Source of the DNA: Rhodoferax sp.
GTDB taxonomy: Bacteria > Pseudomonadota > Gammaproteobacteria > Burkholderiales > Burkholderiaceae_C
Reading direction: 5' to 3'
Assembly (NCBI GenBank): GCA_031291305.1
Contig: JARLJH010000021.1
Span: 85,287-149,286 of the forward strand
Length of the DNA: 64,000 nt
The notes under the pieces were generated by a model. The model was not told where the DNA came from and searched no databases. It worked only from the letters and a program-made list of their open reading frames with translations. Positions 16,679-25,088 of this stretch are shown here, one piece after another. The stretch's first letter is position 1. Every line of letters begins with the position of its first letter. A program made the position numbers and the translations under genes.

Positions 16679-17392
16679 TCAGCAGCATTTGGCAGCAGGT
16701 TTGGCGGCATCCGCTGCCGTACCACCGCAGCAACCGGTACTGGCCTTGGCAGGCTCTGCTGGGGCGGCGCCACAGCAACCCGCGGTTTTGGCGCTGCTGT
16801 CACTGGCCGCTTTCGAGCTACCACCGCAGCAGCCAGAACCCGGAGCGGCATCCGCAGCGGCTACTGCGCCGGGTTGCAAAAATCGCTGCGCCAAATCCAG
16901 CACTGATTTGGCCGGGCTGTCTTTGACTTGCTGCGCCAGATTCACCGCTTGCAGCATGTCGGCATCACTCACGCCGAGTTTGCGCGCCGCATCAAAATGG
17001 TATTTGAAGCAGGGCTCGCAGTTGGAGGCAATCGCTGCGCCAATGGCCACCAGTTCAGCGACTTGGGCGCTAAAGATGGAGGGGGCAAGGGGGATGCCCA
17101 ACCACTGTGCCAAAACGTCACGCGTGGGGTAGCTGCCAGAGAGCATGACCTGACCATCAACCAGCACCACCGGCAAGGTGGCCTCACCGGATTTTTGCAG
17201 CAAGTCTTTGACGGCAGCATTGTCCGCAAAGGCCATGGGTTGCTGCGCCAGGTTAAAGCGCTCAATGGTCGCACCCTGCTGTTTGGCCCAATCGACATCG
17301 GCAGAAAAATCGACCAGCTTTTGATCGACGTCGGTACCACACACACCGCTGCTGCAGCACAGGGCCGGGTCGAAGACTTGTACTTGTTTCAT
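16679..17392 (-). CDS. arsD: ArsD metallochaperone fused to an AhpD-like domain and a Cys-rich tail
   Basis: This 237-aa protein is about twice the usual ArsD length (about 120 aa). Residues 1-105 are ArsD, with Cys12, Cys13 and Cys18 (DPALCCSSGVCG), the arsenite ligands used for transfer to ArsA. Residues about 110-170 resemble a carboxymuconolactone decarboxylase/AhpD-like helix bundle (LVAIGAAIASNCEPCFKYHF, with a CEPC pair and a nearby His). The last 60 residues are low complexity, with three CCG(G/A) motifs and a terminal CC. The tail could hold several arsenite ions, and the CEPC pair could be redox active. It lies 25 nt after arsR. The domain reading of the middle part is by pattern. 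Confidence 0.88.
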   Translation of the reverse strand: MKQVQVFDPALCCSSGVCGTDVDQKLVDFSADVDWAKQQGATIERFNLAQQPMAFADNAAVKDLLQKSGEATLPVVLVDGQVMLSGSYPTRDVLAQWLGIPLAPSIFSAQVAELVAIGAAIASNCEPCFKYHFDAARKLGVSDADMLQAVNLAQQVKDSPAKSVLDLAQRFLQPGAVAAADAAPGSGCCGGSSKAASDSSAKTAGCCGAAPAEPAKASTGCCGGTAADAAKPAAKCC

Positions 17393-17417
17393 ATCAAAAG
17401 CTCTTTCAAGGTTGGGG

Positions 17418-17753
17418 TTAAAGCATCGGCCCATTGAGCGGTGTGCAAATTTCCGGGCACTGCTCGGGATGACCCGCGCAGCACTCGGCAGTCAGGTAGG
17501 CAATCAGGTCATGCATCAAGGTCATGTTGGCGCGGTAGCGTTGAAAGCGCCCCTCCTGCACCACCGACACCAGTTGCGCATGGGTAAGGGTCTTGAGGTG
17601 AAACGACAGGTTGGTCGGCGGCACCTCCAAAGCGCTTCCAATTTCACCGGCGACCAAGCCTTGTGGCCCGGTTTTGACCAGCAGGCGGTAAATGTCGAGT
17701 CGCACGCCAGAGGCGAGGGATTCAAAAATGTTGGTGGCGAGTTGCTTGTCCAT
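17418..17753 (-). CDS. arsR: ArsR arsenite-responsive repressor
   Basis: This 111-aa winged-helix repressor of the SmtB/ArsR family contains NIFESLASGVRLDIYRLL and the recognition helix VPPTNLSFHLKTLTHAQLV. The usual ELCVCDL arsenite site in the DNA-binding helix is absent. Instead cysteines lie at the C terminus, in AECCAGHPEQCPEIC (Cys91, Cys92, Cys99, Cys103), like the Acidithiobacillus ferrooxidans type of ArsR. I chose the ATG at 17753; an upstream ATG would add five residues. It is the first gene of the long ars transcript (arsR-D-A-C2-acr3-C1 and possibly onward to ccdA). Confidence 0.93.
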   Translation of the reverse strand: MDKQLATNIFESLASGVRLDIYRLLVKTGPQGLVAGEIGSALEVPPTNLSFHLKTLTHAQLVSVVQEGRFQRYRANMTLMHDLIAYLTAECCAGHPEQCPEICTPLNGPML

Positions 17754-17757
17754 ATTG

Positions 17758-17777
17758 CAATGATACAACCATTATTG
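17758..17777. promoter_or_regulatory. Possible ArsR operator
   Basis: An imperfect inverted repeat, CAATGATA-CAAC-CATTATTG (6 of 8 matching), ends 5 nt before the arsR ATG in an AT-rich 62-bp gap. Location and symmetry fit autorepression, but the repeat is short. Confidence 0.35.
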
Positions 17778-17815
17778 AATTAATGAAGCAAAAAAGCTGC
17801 ATGGCACCGTGTCGA

Positions 17816-18382
17816 CTATTGAATCAGAAGCGCTCTACGGTGGCGCAGCGTTGCATCCAGCCAGATTTGCCAGTCGGCGGGCGCTGCGTTCAACACCGTG
17901 GCTTGGCCTGAAAAATGCAGCCATATGTCCAGCCGCGCTGGCGACACCATGGTCAACAAAGGCACGCCACTGGCCATGATGTCAAGCAGCTCAGCGGCGA
18001 AACCACCGCCCTCAGACTCCAGACCACCAAAGCGGTTGCAGATCACCAGGTCGGGCACATGAACCAGGGCATCACGCAACACCTGGCTGGCGCGGGCAAA
18101 GCCTTGGGTGTCCGCCCGACAGGCATTGGAGTCCTGACCCAGGGGCTGCGATACCAGATATTCATCTCCAGTGGTGATGTCTACTAGCACCATGTCGGCC
18201 TTGCAGCCGACGGCACCTGCGCTGCGGCGCATGGTCAAGCCACGCACATGCAAGCCCGCCTTCTGTTGTTGGATGGCAAAGGCTAGCAAGCGGGTGTCGC
18301 TGTCGCCGCTGCCATCGTCCAGTATGGCCGCCGCGAGGGGCGAGAAATCAGGGTTGTCGGTGAGGTCGCGTTGTGTTTGCAT
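17816..18382 (-). CDS. DUF2478 protein, predicted NTPase linked to molybdenum genes
   Basis: This 188-aa protein looks like the DUF2478 family: FSPLAAAILDDGSGDSDTRLLAFAIQQQKAGLHVRGL at the N terminus, the central VLVDITTGDEYLVSQPLGQDSNACRAD, and DLVICNRFGGLESEGGGF near residue 120, which resembles the KFG motif of NTPases of this group. Family members often lie next to molybdate transporters or molybdoenzymes. No catalytic lysine P-loop is visible at the N terminus. Its ATG at 18382 lies 41 nt after the CDF gene, so both may share promoter B. A part in molybdenum cofactor supply for AioA is inferred. Confidence 0.72.
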   Translation of the reverse strand: MQTQRDLTDNPDFSPLAAAILDDGSGDSDTRLLAFAIQQQKAGLHVRGLTMRRSAGAVGCKADMVLVDITTGDEYLVSQPLGQDSNACRADTQGFARASQVLRDALVHVPDLVICNRFGGLESEGGGFAAELLDIMASGVPLLTMVSPARLDIWLHFSGQATVLNAAPADWQIWLDATLRHRRALLIQ

Positions 18383-18422
18383 GGCCACGATGATCGCGCA
18401 AAACGCCGGGTTGGGTAAAGCC

Positions 18423-19406
18423 TTAGCCCTGGCACCCCAGCCCTGGTCGCAGCGCACAGCTTTGCGCATAGGCGAGCGTTTCAAGCTGCAGCGTGACGTG
18501 GCGGATTTCAAAATGCTCGTGCAGTTCTTCTTCCGCTTCGTGCAACAACGCGCCCGTGTCGGCCGTGTCGGTGACCAGATGTGCGGTGAGCGCAATGTGG
18601 CTGGTGCCCATGGCCCAGACATGCAGGTCATGCACGTCGGCCACACCGGGCAAACCCAGCAGCAACGTGCGCACGGCGGCCGGGTCCACACTGTCGGGCA
18701 CGCCGTCAAACAGCAGGTGCAGCGACTGCTTGAACAAATCCCAAGTGCCCCACACAATCACGCCCGCAATCAGCAGACTCACGACCGGGTCAAGCCAGAC
18801 CCAGCCCATCCACAGCGTGAGAGCCCCCGCCACCACCACGCCGGCGGAGACCAGTGCGTCGGCCGCCATGTGCAGAAAAGCACCGCGGATGTTCAAGTCG
18901 CTGTCCCCGCCGCGCATGAACAGCAAGGCGGTGGCGGTGTTGACCAGGATGCCAATGCCGGCCACGACCATGATGGTCACGCCCTGCGCCTGCAACTCCG
19001 CTTGCGGCGCGCTCAGGCGGCCAACAGCCTCCCAGGCCAGTGCACCCATGGCCACAAGCAATAGCAGGGCGTTGGCAAAAGCCGCCAGGATGGTGGCGCG
19101 CTTGAAGCCGTAGGTGTGGCGCGCGTTGGGGAGCAGCTTGACTGCCAGCGTGCCACCCCAGGCCAATAACAAGCCAGCCACGTCGCTCAGGTTGTGTCCG
19201 GCATCGGCCAGCAGCGCCAGCGAATTGATGCGCCAGCCGTAAAAAGCCTCGATGATCACAAAGCCGATGTTCAGCGCAATGCCAATCGCAAAGGCCTTGT
19301 TGAAGTTGGCAGGTGCGTGGCTGTGACCACGGCCGCCGCCGCCGCCGTCGTGGCTATGGTCGTGCTCATGCACGTGGGCGGGTGTGTGGTCGTGAGAATT
19401 GCTCAT
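18423..19406 (-). CDS. CDF-family divalent cation efflux protein
   Basis: This 327-aa protein has six hydrophobic helices of the cation diffusion facilitator family, with metal-site motifs HNLSD (in DAGHNLSDVAGLLL) and HMAAD (in AFLHMAADALVSAG), and a C-terminal cytoplasmic domain ending in HEHFEIRHVTLQLET. A histidine-rich N terminus (residues 3-30, with HVHEHDHSHD and a glycine run) likely binds zinc or a related metal. CzcD/ZitB-type zinc, cobalt or cadmium export is the expected role. The ATG at 19406 was chosen because the earlier frame lacks a plausible site. Candidate ECF promoter B ends 37 nt upstream. Confidence 0.93.
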   Translation of the reverse strand: MSNSHDHTPAHVHEHDHSHDGGGGGRGHSHAPANFNKAFAIGIALNIGFVIIEAFYGWRINSLALLADAGHNLSDVAGLLLAWGGTLAVKLLPNARHTYGFKRATILAAFANALLLLVAMGALAWEAVGRLSAPQAELQAQGVTIMVVAGIGILVNTATALLFMRGGDSDLNIRGAFLHMAADALVSAGVVVAGALTLWMGWVWLDPVVSLLIAGVIVWGTWDLFKQSLHLLFDGVPDSVDPAAVRTLLLGLPGVADVHDLHVWAMGTSHIALTAHLVTDTADTGALLHEAEEELHEHFEIRHVTLQLETLAYAQSCALRPGLGCQG

Positions 19407-19443
19407 GGGGTTGCTTTCAATTTTTAGCTCAGAAGTTGACAGC

Positions 19444-19472
19444 GAAGACGCGCTGGCTTGGCAAAAGACGCA
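19444..19472 (-). promoter_or_regulatory. Candidate ECF-sigma promoter B (before the CDF gene)
   Basis: On the minus strand: TGCGTCTT, 14-bp spacer, CGTCTTC, with the -10-like element 37 nt from the CDF start codon. An A/T tract (ATAAAACTTG) adjoins the -35 element and runs into an intergenic repeat (19481-19548). Confidence 0.62.
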
Positions 19473-19551
19473 CAAGTTTTATATAAAATATGCCTGCAGC
19501 CCATATTAAATATGAGATTGAAACTACTATAGATATAGCAATTGCCCATGA

Positions 19552-20292
19552 TCACCACAACCCCCAAGCCGTCTTGACCGCCACCGCAATCAGCACCAGC
19601 GCAATGACCCGTTTGAGCTGCTCGGAGCGCATTTTCTCGGTCGCCAGCCAGGCCCCCAGCGCCGCACCTGCTGCCGTGGCCAACGCCGTTGAGCCCATCA
19701 GCATCGGACCCAGATGGGCCAACTGAACATTAGCGAAAAAGCCTGACAACGATGCAAATATCACCACAAAAGACGCGCTGGCCGAAGCTCTCTTGGGCTC
19801 CAGACCCGCAGCGACCAGGGCCGGAACAATGATGTTGCCACCGCCGACACCCAGCAGCCCACCCACAAAACCGGCTGCAGCCCCCACGGGCAGCCCCAAC
19901 ATCAGCCCACCCTTGAGGGAAATCTGTGCAGTTCGGGGCGTGGGTCGGTAAAACAGCATCATCAGGCTGGCAAACACCAAAAAGGCCACAAAAAGCCAGA
20001 GCAACAGGCGACGGTCCAGCGCATGGCTCAACTGCACACCCAGCGGAGAGGCCAGCACAGCAATCACCAGCATCGGCAGCACCATGCGCCACTCCACCAA
20101 GCCCTTGCGGATAAAGGTGACCGAGGCAATCGACATGGCAATGGCGTTGAGCAGCAGCGCCGTGGCCATGGCCGCATGCAACTCGACACCCAGGGCAAGA
20201 AAAACCGGAATCAGTACAAAGGCAGCACCCACCCCGGCCATCGACAGGATGGTGGTCAGCACAAAAGTAACCACCACGGCAATGGCAATCAT
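19552..20292 (-). CDS. TauE/SafE-family membrane permease
   Basis: This 246-aa protein has about seven membrane segments and both TauE/SafE repeats, TTILSMAGVGAAFVLIPVFLALGV and GGLLGVGGGNIIVPALVAAGLEP, each with the glycine-rich pattern of the family. Substrates in characterised members are sulfite or organosulfonates. It stands alone between the CDF and FmdE genes, 83 nt after FmdE in the direction of transcription, and could be read from promoter C. It is only distantly similar to the TauE-type protein of the mod operon (7778-8581). Substrate unknown. Confidence 0.87.
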   Translation of the reverse strand: MIAIAVVVTFVLTTILSMAGVGAAFVLIPVFLALGVELHAAMATALLLNAIAMSIASVTFIRKGLVEWRMVLPMLVIAVLASPLGVQLSHALDRRLLLWLFVAFLVFASLMMLFYRPTPRTAQISLKGGLMLGLPVGAAAGFVGGLLGVGGGNIIVPALVAAGLEPKRASASASFVVIFASLSGFFANVQLAHLGPMLMGSTALATAAGAALGAWLATEKMRSEQLKRVIALVLIAVAVKTAWGLW

Positions 20293-20375
20293 GAAAACCT
20301 CCTCAGGTGAGCCGCGTCATGCGGGGCAACGTGGGTGGCCACTTGTCCGACCACCCTCAGAGTCTGTGGCCGATT

Positions 20376-20972
20376 TCAATACGTCGAACACGGAATACAC
20401 ACTGGCTGACCGTCCTTGGTGCGTACGTAACGCTCAAAAACGTATTCACCGCAAGCCGTGCATTTCATCTTGTTGAAAGAGCCTTTGACCGGTGTGTACT
20501 TGAAATCCGGTTTCAGCTCCATCTTGAACAGCGTGTCGTCTGACTGTTCGTAAACCCATTTCAAGATCTCATCACGCACCGCTTCCGGGATTTCGGAAGG
20601 TTCCATGCCTTTTTTGCGATAGGCAAAAAACTCAAATTTGCCCATGGCATCAATGAAATCAGGCTGCAACGAGAAGCGGATCGCGCCCTTCTTGGGATGA
20701 TAGAAGGTAGCGGCCAGCTTGCCGTAGAACAACTTGGACATCAGCACCTTGCCGTAAGTCGCACCGGTGGCAGCCTGGATGCCGTCCATCAGGCAGCTTT
20801 GCGGATGCCCTTCACCAAGTTCGGTGAAGACAAAGAACCCATGGTCTTTTTCGCGCTCAACACCGAGCCGATCCATGGCCAATCGGCCCATGCGATAGCC
20901 CAAAGGCATAAACGGGCAACGATGCCCATGAAACTCAAAAGCCCATTCGGGCGGAATGTAGGGGGTTGTCAT
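20376..20972 (-). CDS. FmdE-family protein
   Basis: This 198-aa protein resembles FmdE (the family of formylmethanofuran dehydrogenase subunit E): FEFHGHRCPFMPLGYRMGRLAMDRLG at the N terminus with the conserved HGHxCP motif, ELGEGHPQSCLMDGIQAATGATYGK in the middle, and a C-terminal zinc ribbon CTACGEYVFERYV...CIPC. FmdE-like proteins occur near molybdo- and tungsto-enzymes and in arsenic gene clusters, but no reaction is established. The start at 20972 follows GGAG by 6 nt; two upstream methionines (20984, 20978) are alternatives. Candidate ECF promoter C lies 40 nt upstream. Confidence 0.86.
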   Translation of the reverse strand: MTTPYIPPEWAFEFHGHRCPFMPLGYRMGRLAMDRLGVEREKDHGFFVFTELGEGHPQSCLMDGIQAATGATYGKVLMSKLFYGKLAATFYHPKKGAIRFSLQPDFIDAMGKFEFFAYRKKGMEPSEIPEAVRDEILKWVYEQSDDTLFKMELKPDFKYTPVKGSFNKMKCTACGEYVFERYVRTKDGQPVCIPCSTY

Positions 20973-21012
20973 ATCCATCTCCAAAAAAAGTCACAGGAGC
21001 TGTGGCATGGAT

Positions 21013-21041
21013 GAAGACGCATCATGGCATCAAAAGATGCA
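21013..21041 (-). promoter_or_regulatory. Candidate ECF-sigma promoter C (before FmdE)
   Basis: On the minus strand: TGCATCTT, 14-bp spacer, CGTCTTC, with the -10-like element 40 nt from the FmdE start. The upstream A/T tract seen at the other four sites is weaker here, so this is the least certain of the set. Confidence 0.52.
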
Positions 21042-21170
21042 GGTCTCCCAGCTTTTATTATTCGGGTAGATGGATTGCAAAGATCAAGCTTGGCAACGAT
21101 GGATGTCGTTCAGATTCATGTTGCTTGGGTCAGGTGGAATGACCAAAACACCCCAGGTCACAACATGAGT

Positions 21171-21890
21171 TCACATGCCGAAGACCTGATGCCGCCGATG
21201 TTCCAGTTGGGCTGCCAGCGCCGCATCCGTCAGCCCGTGAAGCTGTTCAAACACAATGGGCGCAAAGTCTACAAATTGACGCACGACCACTGGATCAAAG
21301 TGCGAACCAGATTCACGCGCCAGCACAGCCAGGCCATCGGGCAAGGTCATGGGTGTTTTGTAGGGGCGTTTTGACAGCAGGGCATCCAATACGTCGATCA
21401 CGGTAAACAGACGTGCGGCCAGCGGAATTTGCTCACCACGCAACCCGTTCGGGTAGCCGGTGCCGTCAAACTTTTCATGGTGGTGTAGCACGACGGGTAC
21501 CGCGTCATCAAACCAGGGCATGCCAGCCAGCAGCGGGTGTTGCTGCATCACCGCTTGCTCGGCAGCATTCAGCGGCCCTTGCTTGAGCAGCAGGGTATCT
21601 GAGATGCCGATTTTGCCGACATCGTGCAAAAAGGCGCCTTTCATCAGGCCCCTGAGCGTCACGCGGTCAAGCCCCCAGGCCTCGCCAAACAGGCTGGCCA
21701 TGTAGGCCACCCGCAGGTTGTGCGCACCCGTCTCATGGTCGCGCAGCGTGGCGGCATGCCCGAGTGACTGGGCGATGCGGAAGTTGTACGCCATGTCTTG
21801 GCGCTGTCGACAGCCCCGTTCGCGCTGCCAGAGCACCGTGGGTACTGACGCAGCCACAGTGCCTAGAAACAGGGCAGTTTCAATCAACAT
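21171..21890 (-). CDS. HD-GYP domain phosphodiesterase
   Basis: This 239-aa protein has an N-terminal hydrophobic segment (ALFLGTVAASVPTVLW) and an HD-GYP domain with HDHETGAHNLRVA-type helices, GAFLHDVGKIGISDTLLLKQG, HHHEKFDGTGYPNGLRGEQIPLAARLF and DVLDALLSKRPYK. HD-GYP proteins hydrolyse cyclic di-GMP; the HD, HDxGK and HHExxDGxGYP metal and substrate motifs all look intact. There is no receiver or sensor domain apart from the short anchor. It lies between the RND operon and FmdE, with gaps of more than 100 bp on both sides, so it is probably transcribed separately. Its link to arsenic is unknown. Confidence 0.92.
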   Translation of the reverse strand: MLIETALFLGTVAASVPTVLWQRERGCRQRQDMAYNFRIAQSLGHAATLRDHETGAHNLRVAYMASLFGEAWGLDRVTLRGLMKGAFLHDVGKIGISDTLLLKQGPLNAAEQAVMQQHPLLAGMPWFDDAVPVVLHHHEKFDGTGYPNGLRGEQIPLAARLFTVIDVLDALLSKRPYKTPMTLPDGLAVLARESGSHFDPVVVRQFVDFAPIVFEQLHGLTDAALAAQLEHRRHQVFGM

Positions 21891-21993
21891 GCGGTGTTCT
21901 TACGGTTTCGATAGTGCATCAGAGAGTGCTACCTCCTTTTTTCGGCTTGGCAAGCACTTAGGCTTCTAGTCCTTATATTTACGGCGTAATCAG

Positions 21994-24900
21994 CTATTCT
22001 TTTTGAATAACAGCTTGTTTCCCCGACACCCACACATAAAACAGCGGCAGGTAAAACAAGCTCATGAAGGTGCCCACCAGTAGGCCACCAATGGCGGCAT
22101 CGGCCAGCGGCGAGAGCCTCTCCATGCCAATGGCATGCTCCAGTGCAATCGGAATCATGCCAGCGATGGTAGCCAGCGCCGTCATCAGAATCGGGCGGTA
22201 GCGCAGCCGCACTGATCCCTCTGCCGCTTCGCGGGCACTTTGTCCCTCCTTGCGCCGCTCCTGAATGAAATCAACCATCAGAATCGAATTTTTGATGATG
22301 ATGGCAAACAAAAGCACCACACCGAGAATGGCCGACAGCGCCAAGGCCTTGCCAAAAGCCAACAAGCCCCACATGGCCCCAATCACCGACAGCGGCAGAA
22401 TCAGAACGGATAGCAGTCCCAGGCCAACGCTGCGGTAGGCGGGCACCAACACCGCAAATAGCAACAACACGCCCAGCCCCAAGCCAACGGCCATGCGCTT
22501 GCCCGATTCTTTGGACGAGGCGAAGTCTCCCTCATCGGTGAATGTCACGCCCTGGGGCACCACCCTGGTCACCGCAGCCACAGCCTCATCACTGAGCATA
22601 CTGATGGGTTTTGTGTTGCGGTAGGCAAACACGTCCAGCGCAAAGTGCACACCATCGGTGGTCAAAATGGCTGTGCCATTTTGTCGTTGCAGGTGGGCCA
22701 CTTGGCCCAGACTCACCACTTGTCCATTGGCCAACTCAATAGGCAACAGCATCAAGGTCTGTGGATTACTGCGGTAGGCCTCAGCAAAATAGGTGCGTAC
22801 CGGCAAGGCGCCGACACTGGGCAGTTTGCTCAGGCTGGCAACAGGCGCACCCTTGAGCGGTAATTGACCCACCACCTGATCGGGTGTGGCTCCCAGTAGG
22901 CGAAGCTTGTCTTCGTCCAGCACCAACACGCTTTCTTCACTGTAGCGGTCCCAGGTGGTCGATACTGTGGTGACACCCGATACGGTTTTCAGTGCTGCCT
23001 TGACATCTTCAGCGGTGCGCGAGAGCAACTTCCAATCTTCGCTGACCAGTCGGATGTCAATGGGAGCCTTGATAGTCGACAACGCGGTGGCACCACCATC
23101 AAACACATCAGCGCTGACTATGCCAGGGATATTGGCCAGCTTCTGGCGCAGTTCAGACTCTATCTGCCAACTGCTCTGCTCACGGTGTAATCGATCTACA
23201 TAGGTGAGGGTAAAAGTTGCCTCTCCGGGCAATTGGCCCGAGCCCATGGACAGCACGCCAGCTTCGGAGCCGATAAACAGGGTGCTGCGTTCAATGCGTT
23301 TGTCGTCCTTCAAGACGGCTTCAAAAGCCTTCAGGCGTTGCTCTGCCTCAGCCACCGGCACATTGCCACCGAACTTGACGTGAACCTTGACGACGCCGGT
23401 GTCCATCGGTGGCATGGCATCGCGCCCCACCAGAGGCAAGACGACACGCACACTGATGGCCAGCAACAGCACCGCTGGCAGGACCAGTAGCGTACGGCGC
23501 AACCAGCCCCCCTTGAAGGCAAAGCTCAGCATAGCGACGTACACGCCCGCGCCTGGGGCCAGCGTACGCTGGTAAAAACGCTCCATGGCACGCTCCCAGC
23601 GATTCTTGGGTGGCAAGCCGTTGCGATACCAATACGCTGACACCTGAGGGATGAAGGTAATGGACAAAAAGTAGGATACAACGGTGGCAATCAGCACCGG
23701 TCGAACCAGGTGAGAAAAGATGGCTTCAGGAAAACCACCGATGTACATCAGCGGCGCGATGACCACCACTGTGGCCAAGGTGCCCACCAGAATGGGCGAC
23801 AGCACTTCTTCGGTTCCGCGGCGGATGGCGATATCCACATCTTCCCTGAGTTCCTCCAGATGCCGCTCGATGTTCTCCAGCACCACCACCGCATCGTCGA
23901 CCAGCATTCCCAGGGCCAGGATGATGCCAGTCATGACGGTAATGTTGAGTTCTTTGCCCATCAGCCACAGAACAGCCAGGGTAAGCAGAAAGACCAGCGG
24001 GATACTGACCAGAGATGTCACCACCGCACGCCAATTGGAGAGGAAAAACAACATCACCAAAGCGACAAAGATGATCGCATCGCGAAGTGCATCGATCATG
24101 TTGGCGTTGGAAGTCTGAATCAATTCTTCTTGTGTATCAGCTACCGTGAACTCGACATTGGCATAACGTACCCTCATGTCTTTGAGTGCGTGGTTGGCAT
24201 CATTGATCGCACCTTGTACGCTTTCCCCAGGAGCACGTTGTACGGCCATGGCGATGGCTTTCTTGCCATTGCCATGGAAGGCGCTGTAGCGCTCTGCCTG
24301 ACTCAGGTTGACCTGCGCCACGTCGCCCAGGGTCAGCCCGTTGGCCAGCGCCAGACGGCGTAGAGCCTCCACGCTGATGCGTTCGCCATACACCGTCAGG
24401 GTGCTGAATGCATTACCGCCTTGGGTGATGCCCACCGGATAATCGCGCCCGATTTTGGCAATGAACTCCTGCAACTGCGCTTGGCTGACGTGATAGCTGA
24501 GGAGCTTGAGCGGGTCGAAGTCAATGCGTACGGCGGGTTCGTGGCCCCCAAAAATTTCGACGTTGGCGATGTGTCCTTGCGTCAAAAGCGCGGTGCGCAA
24601 ATCGTTCTCGGCGATCAGTCGGATCTGGCTCAAGGAAACATCGCTTCCTGGCTTGGGTGACAACGACAGCACCAGCACCGGGCTGGTAAAGGCCCCTACT
24701 GCATACACCCCGGAGGGGGCTGCTTCCGGTGGCAGCTTGCCACGCGCCCTTGAGAGCGCGTTGTTCACATCCAGCATGGCCGTGTTGAGGTCTTTGCCGT
24801 ACTCGAACTCGGCCTTGACGATGGAAACCTCGTTTTTATTGGTGCTTTGCACGTCACGGATGCCCGCAAGCGCGTAGATTTCCTGCTCAATTGGGCGCGA

Positions 24901-25086
24901 CACCTTCTGCGCCACCGACTGCGCCGCAGCGCCGGGCAATTGGGTGATCACCGTGACCTGTGAACGCTCCACGTCAGGGTACATGTTGCGCGGCAGGTTG
25001 ATGTACCCGATAACGCCCATGATGGATCCGATGAACAGGATCATCGCCAGTAGCAGCGGGCGCGTGTAGAAATAGCGAAACAGCAT
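21994..25086 (-). CDS. RND efflux pump inner-membrane subunit
   Basis: This 1030-aa RND transporter has the AcrB/HAE layout: an N-terminal helix (LLLAMILFIGSIMGVIGYINLP), two large periplasmic loops, and the proton-relay pair D-D in GMLVDDAVVVLENIERHLEE, with later helices VALVMLFFLSNW and GVVLLFAIIIKNSILMVDFI. It uses proton motive force to expel substrates with the adaptor and outer-membrane channel encoded immediately upstream. It lacks an obvious heavy-metal (CzcA/HME) signature, so organic or drug-like substrates are likely. The gap to the adaptor gene is 2 nt. A DNA-level link to arsenic exists only through the shared candidate promoter D. Confidence 0.93.
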   Translation of the reverse strand: MLFRYFYTRPLLLAMILFIGSIMGVIGYINLPRNMYPDVERSQVTVITQLPGAAAQSVAQKVSRPIEQEIYALAGIRDVQSTNKNEVSIVKAEFEYGKDLNTAMLDVNNALSRARGKLPPEAAPSGVYAVGAFTSPVLVLSLSPKPGSDVSLSQIRLIAENDLRTALLTQGHIANVEIFGGHEPAVRIDFDPLKLLSYHVSQAQLQEFIAKIGRDYPVGITQGGNAFSTLTVYGERISVEALRRLALANGLTLGDVAQVNLSQAERYSAFHGNGKKAIAMAVQRAPGESVQGAINDANHALKDMRVRYANVEFTVADTQEELIQTSNANMIDALRDAIIFVALVMLFFLSNWRAVVTSLVSIPLVFLLTLAVLWLMGKELNITVMTGIILALGMLVDDAVVVLENIERHLEELREDVDIAIRRGTEEVLSPILVGTLATVVVIAPLMYIGGFPEAIFSHLVRPVLIATVVSYFLSITFIPQVSAYWYRNGLPPKNRWERAMERFYQRTLAPGAGVYVAMLSFAFKGGWLRRTLLVLPAVLLLAISVRVVLPLVGRDAMPPMDTGVVKVHVKFGGNVPVAEAEQRLKAFEAVLKDDKRIERSTLFIGSEAGVLSMGSGQLPGEATFTLTYVDRLHREQSSWQIESELRQKLANIPGIVSADVFDGGATALSTIKAPIDIRLVSEDWKLLSRTAEDVKAALKTVSGVTTVSTTWDRYSEESVLVLDEDKLRLLGATPDQVVGQLPLKGAPVASLSKLPSVGALPVRTYFAEAYRSNPQTLMLLPIELANGQVVSLGQVAHLQRQNGTAILTTDGVHFALDVFAYRNTKPISMLSDEAVAAVTRVVPQGVTFTDEGDFASSKESGKRMAVGLGLGVLLLFAVLVPAYRSVGLGLLSVLILPLSVIGAMWGLLAFGKALALSAILGVVLLFAIIIKNSILMVDFIQERRKEGQSAREAAEGSVRLRYRPILMTALATIAGMIPIALEHAIGMERLSPLADAAIGGLLVGTFMSLFYLPLFYVWVSGKQAVIQKE

Positions 25087-25088
25087 GG

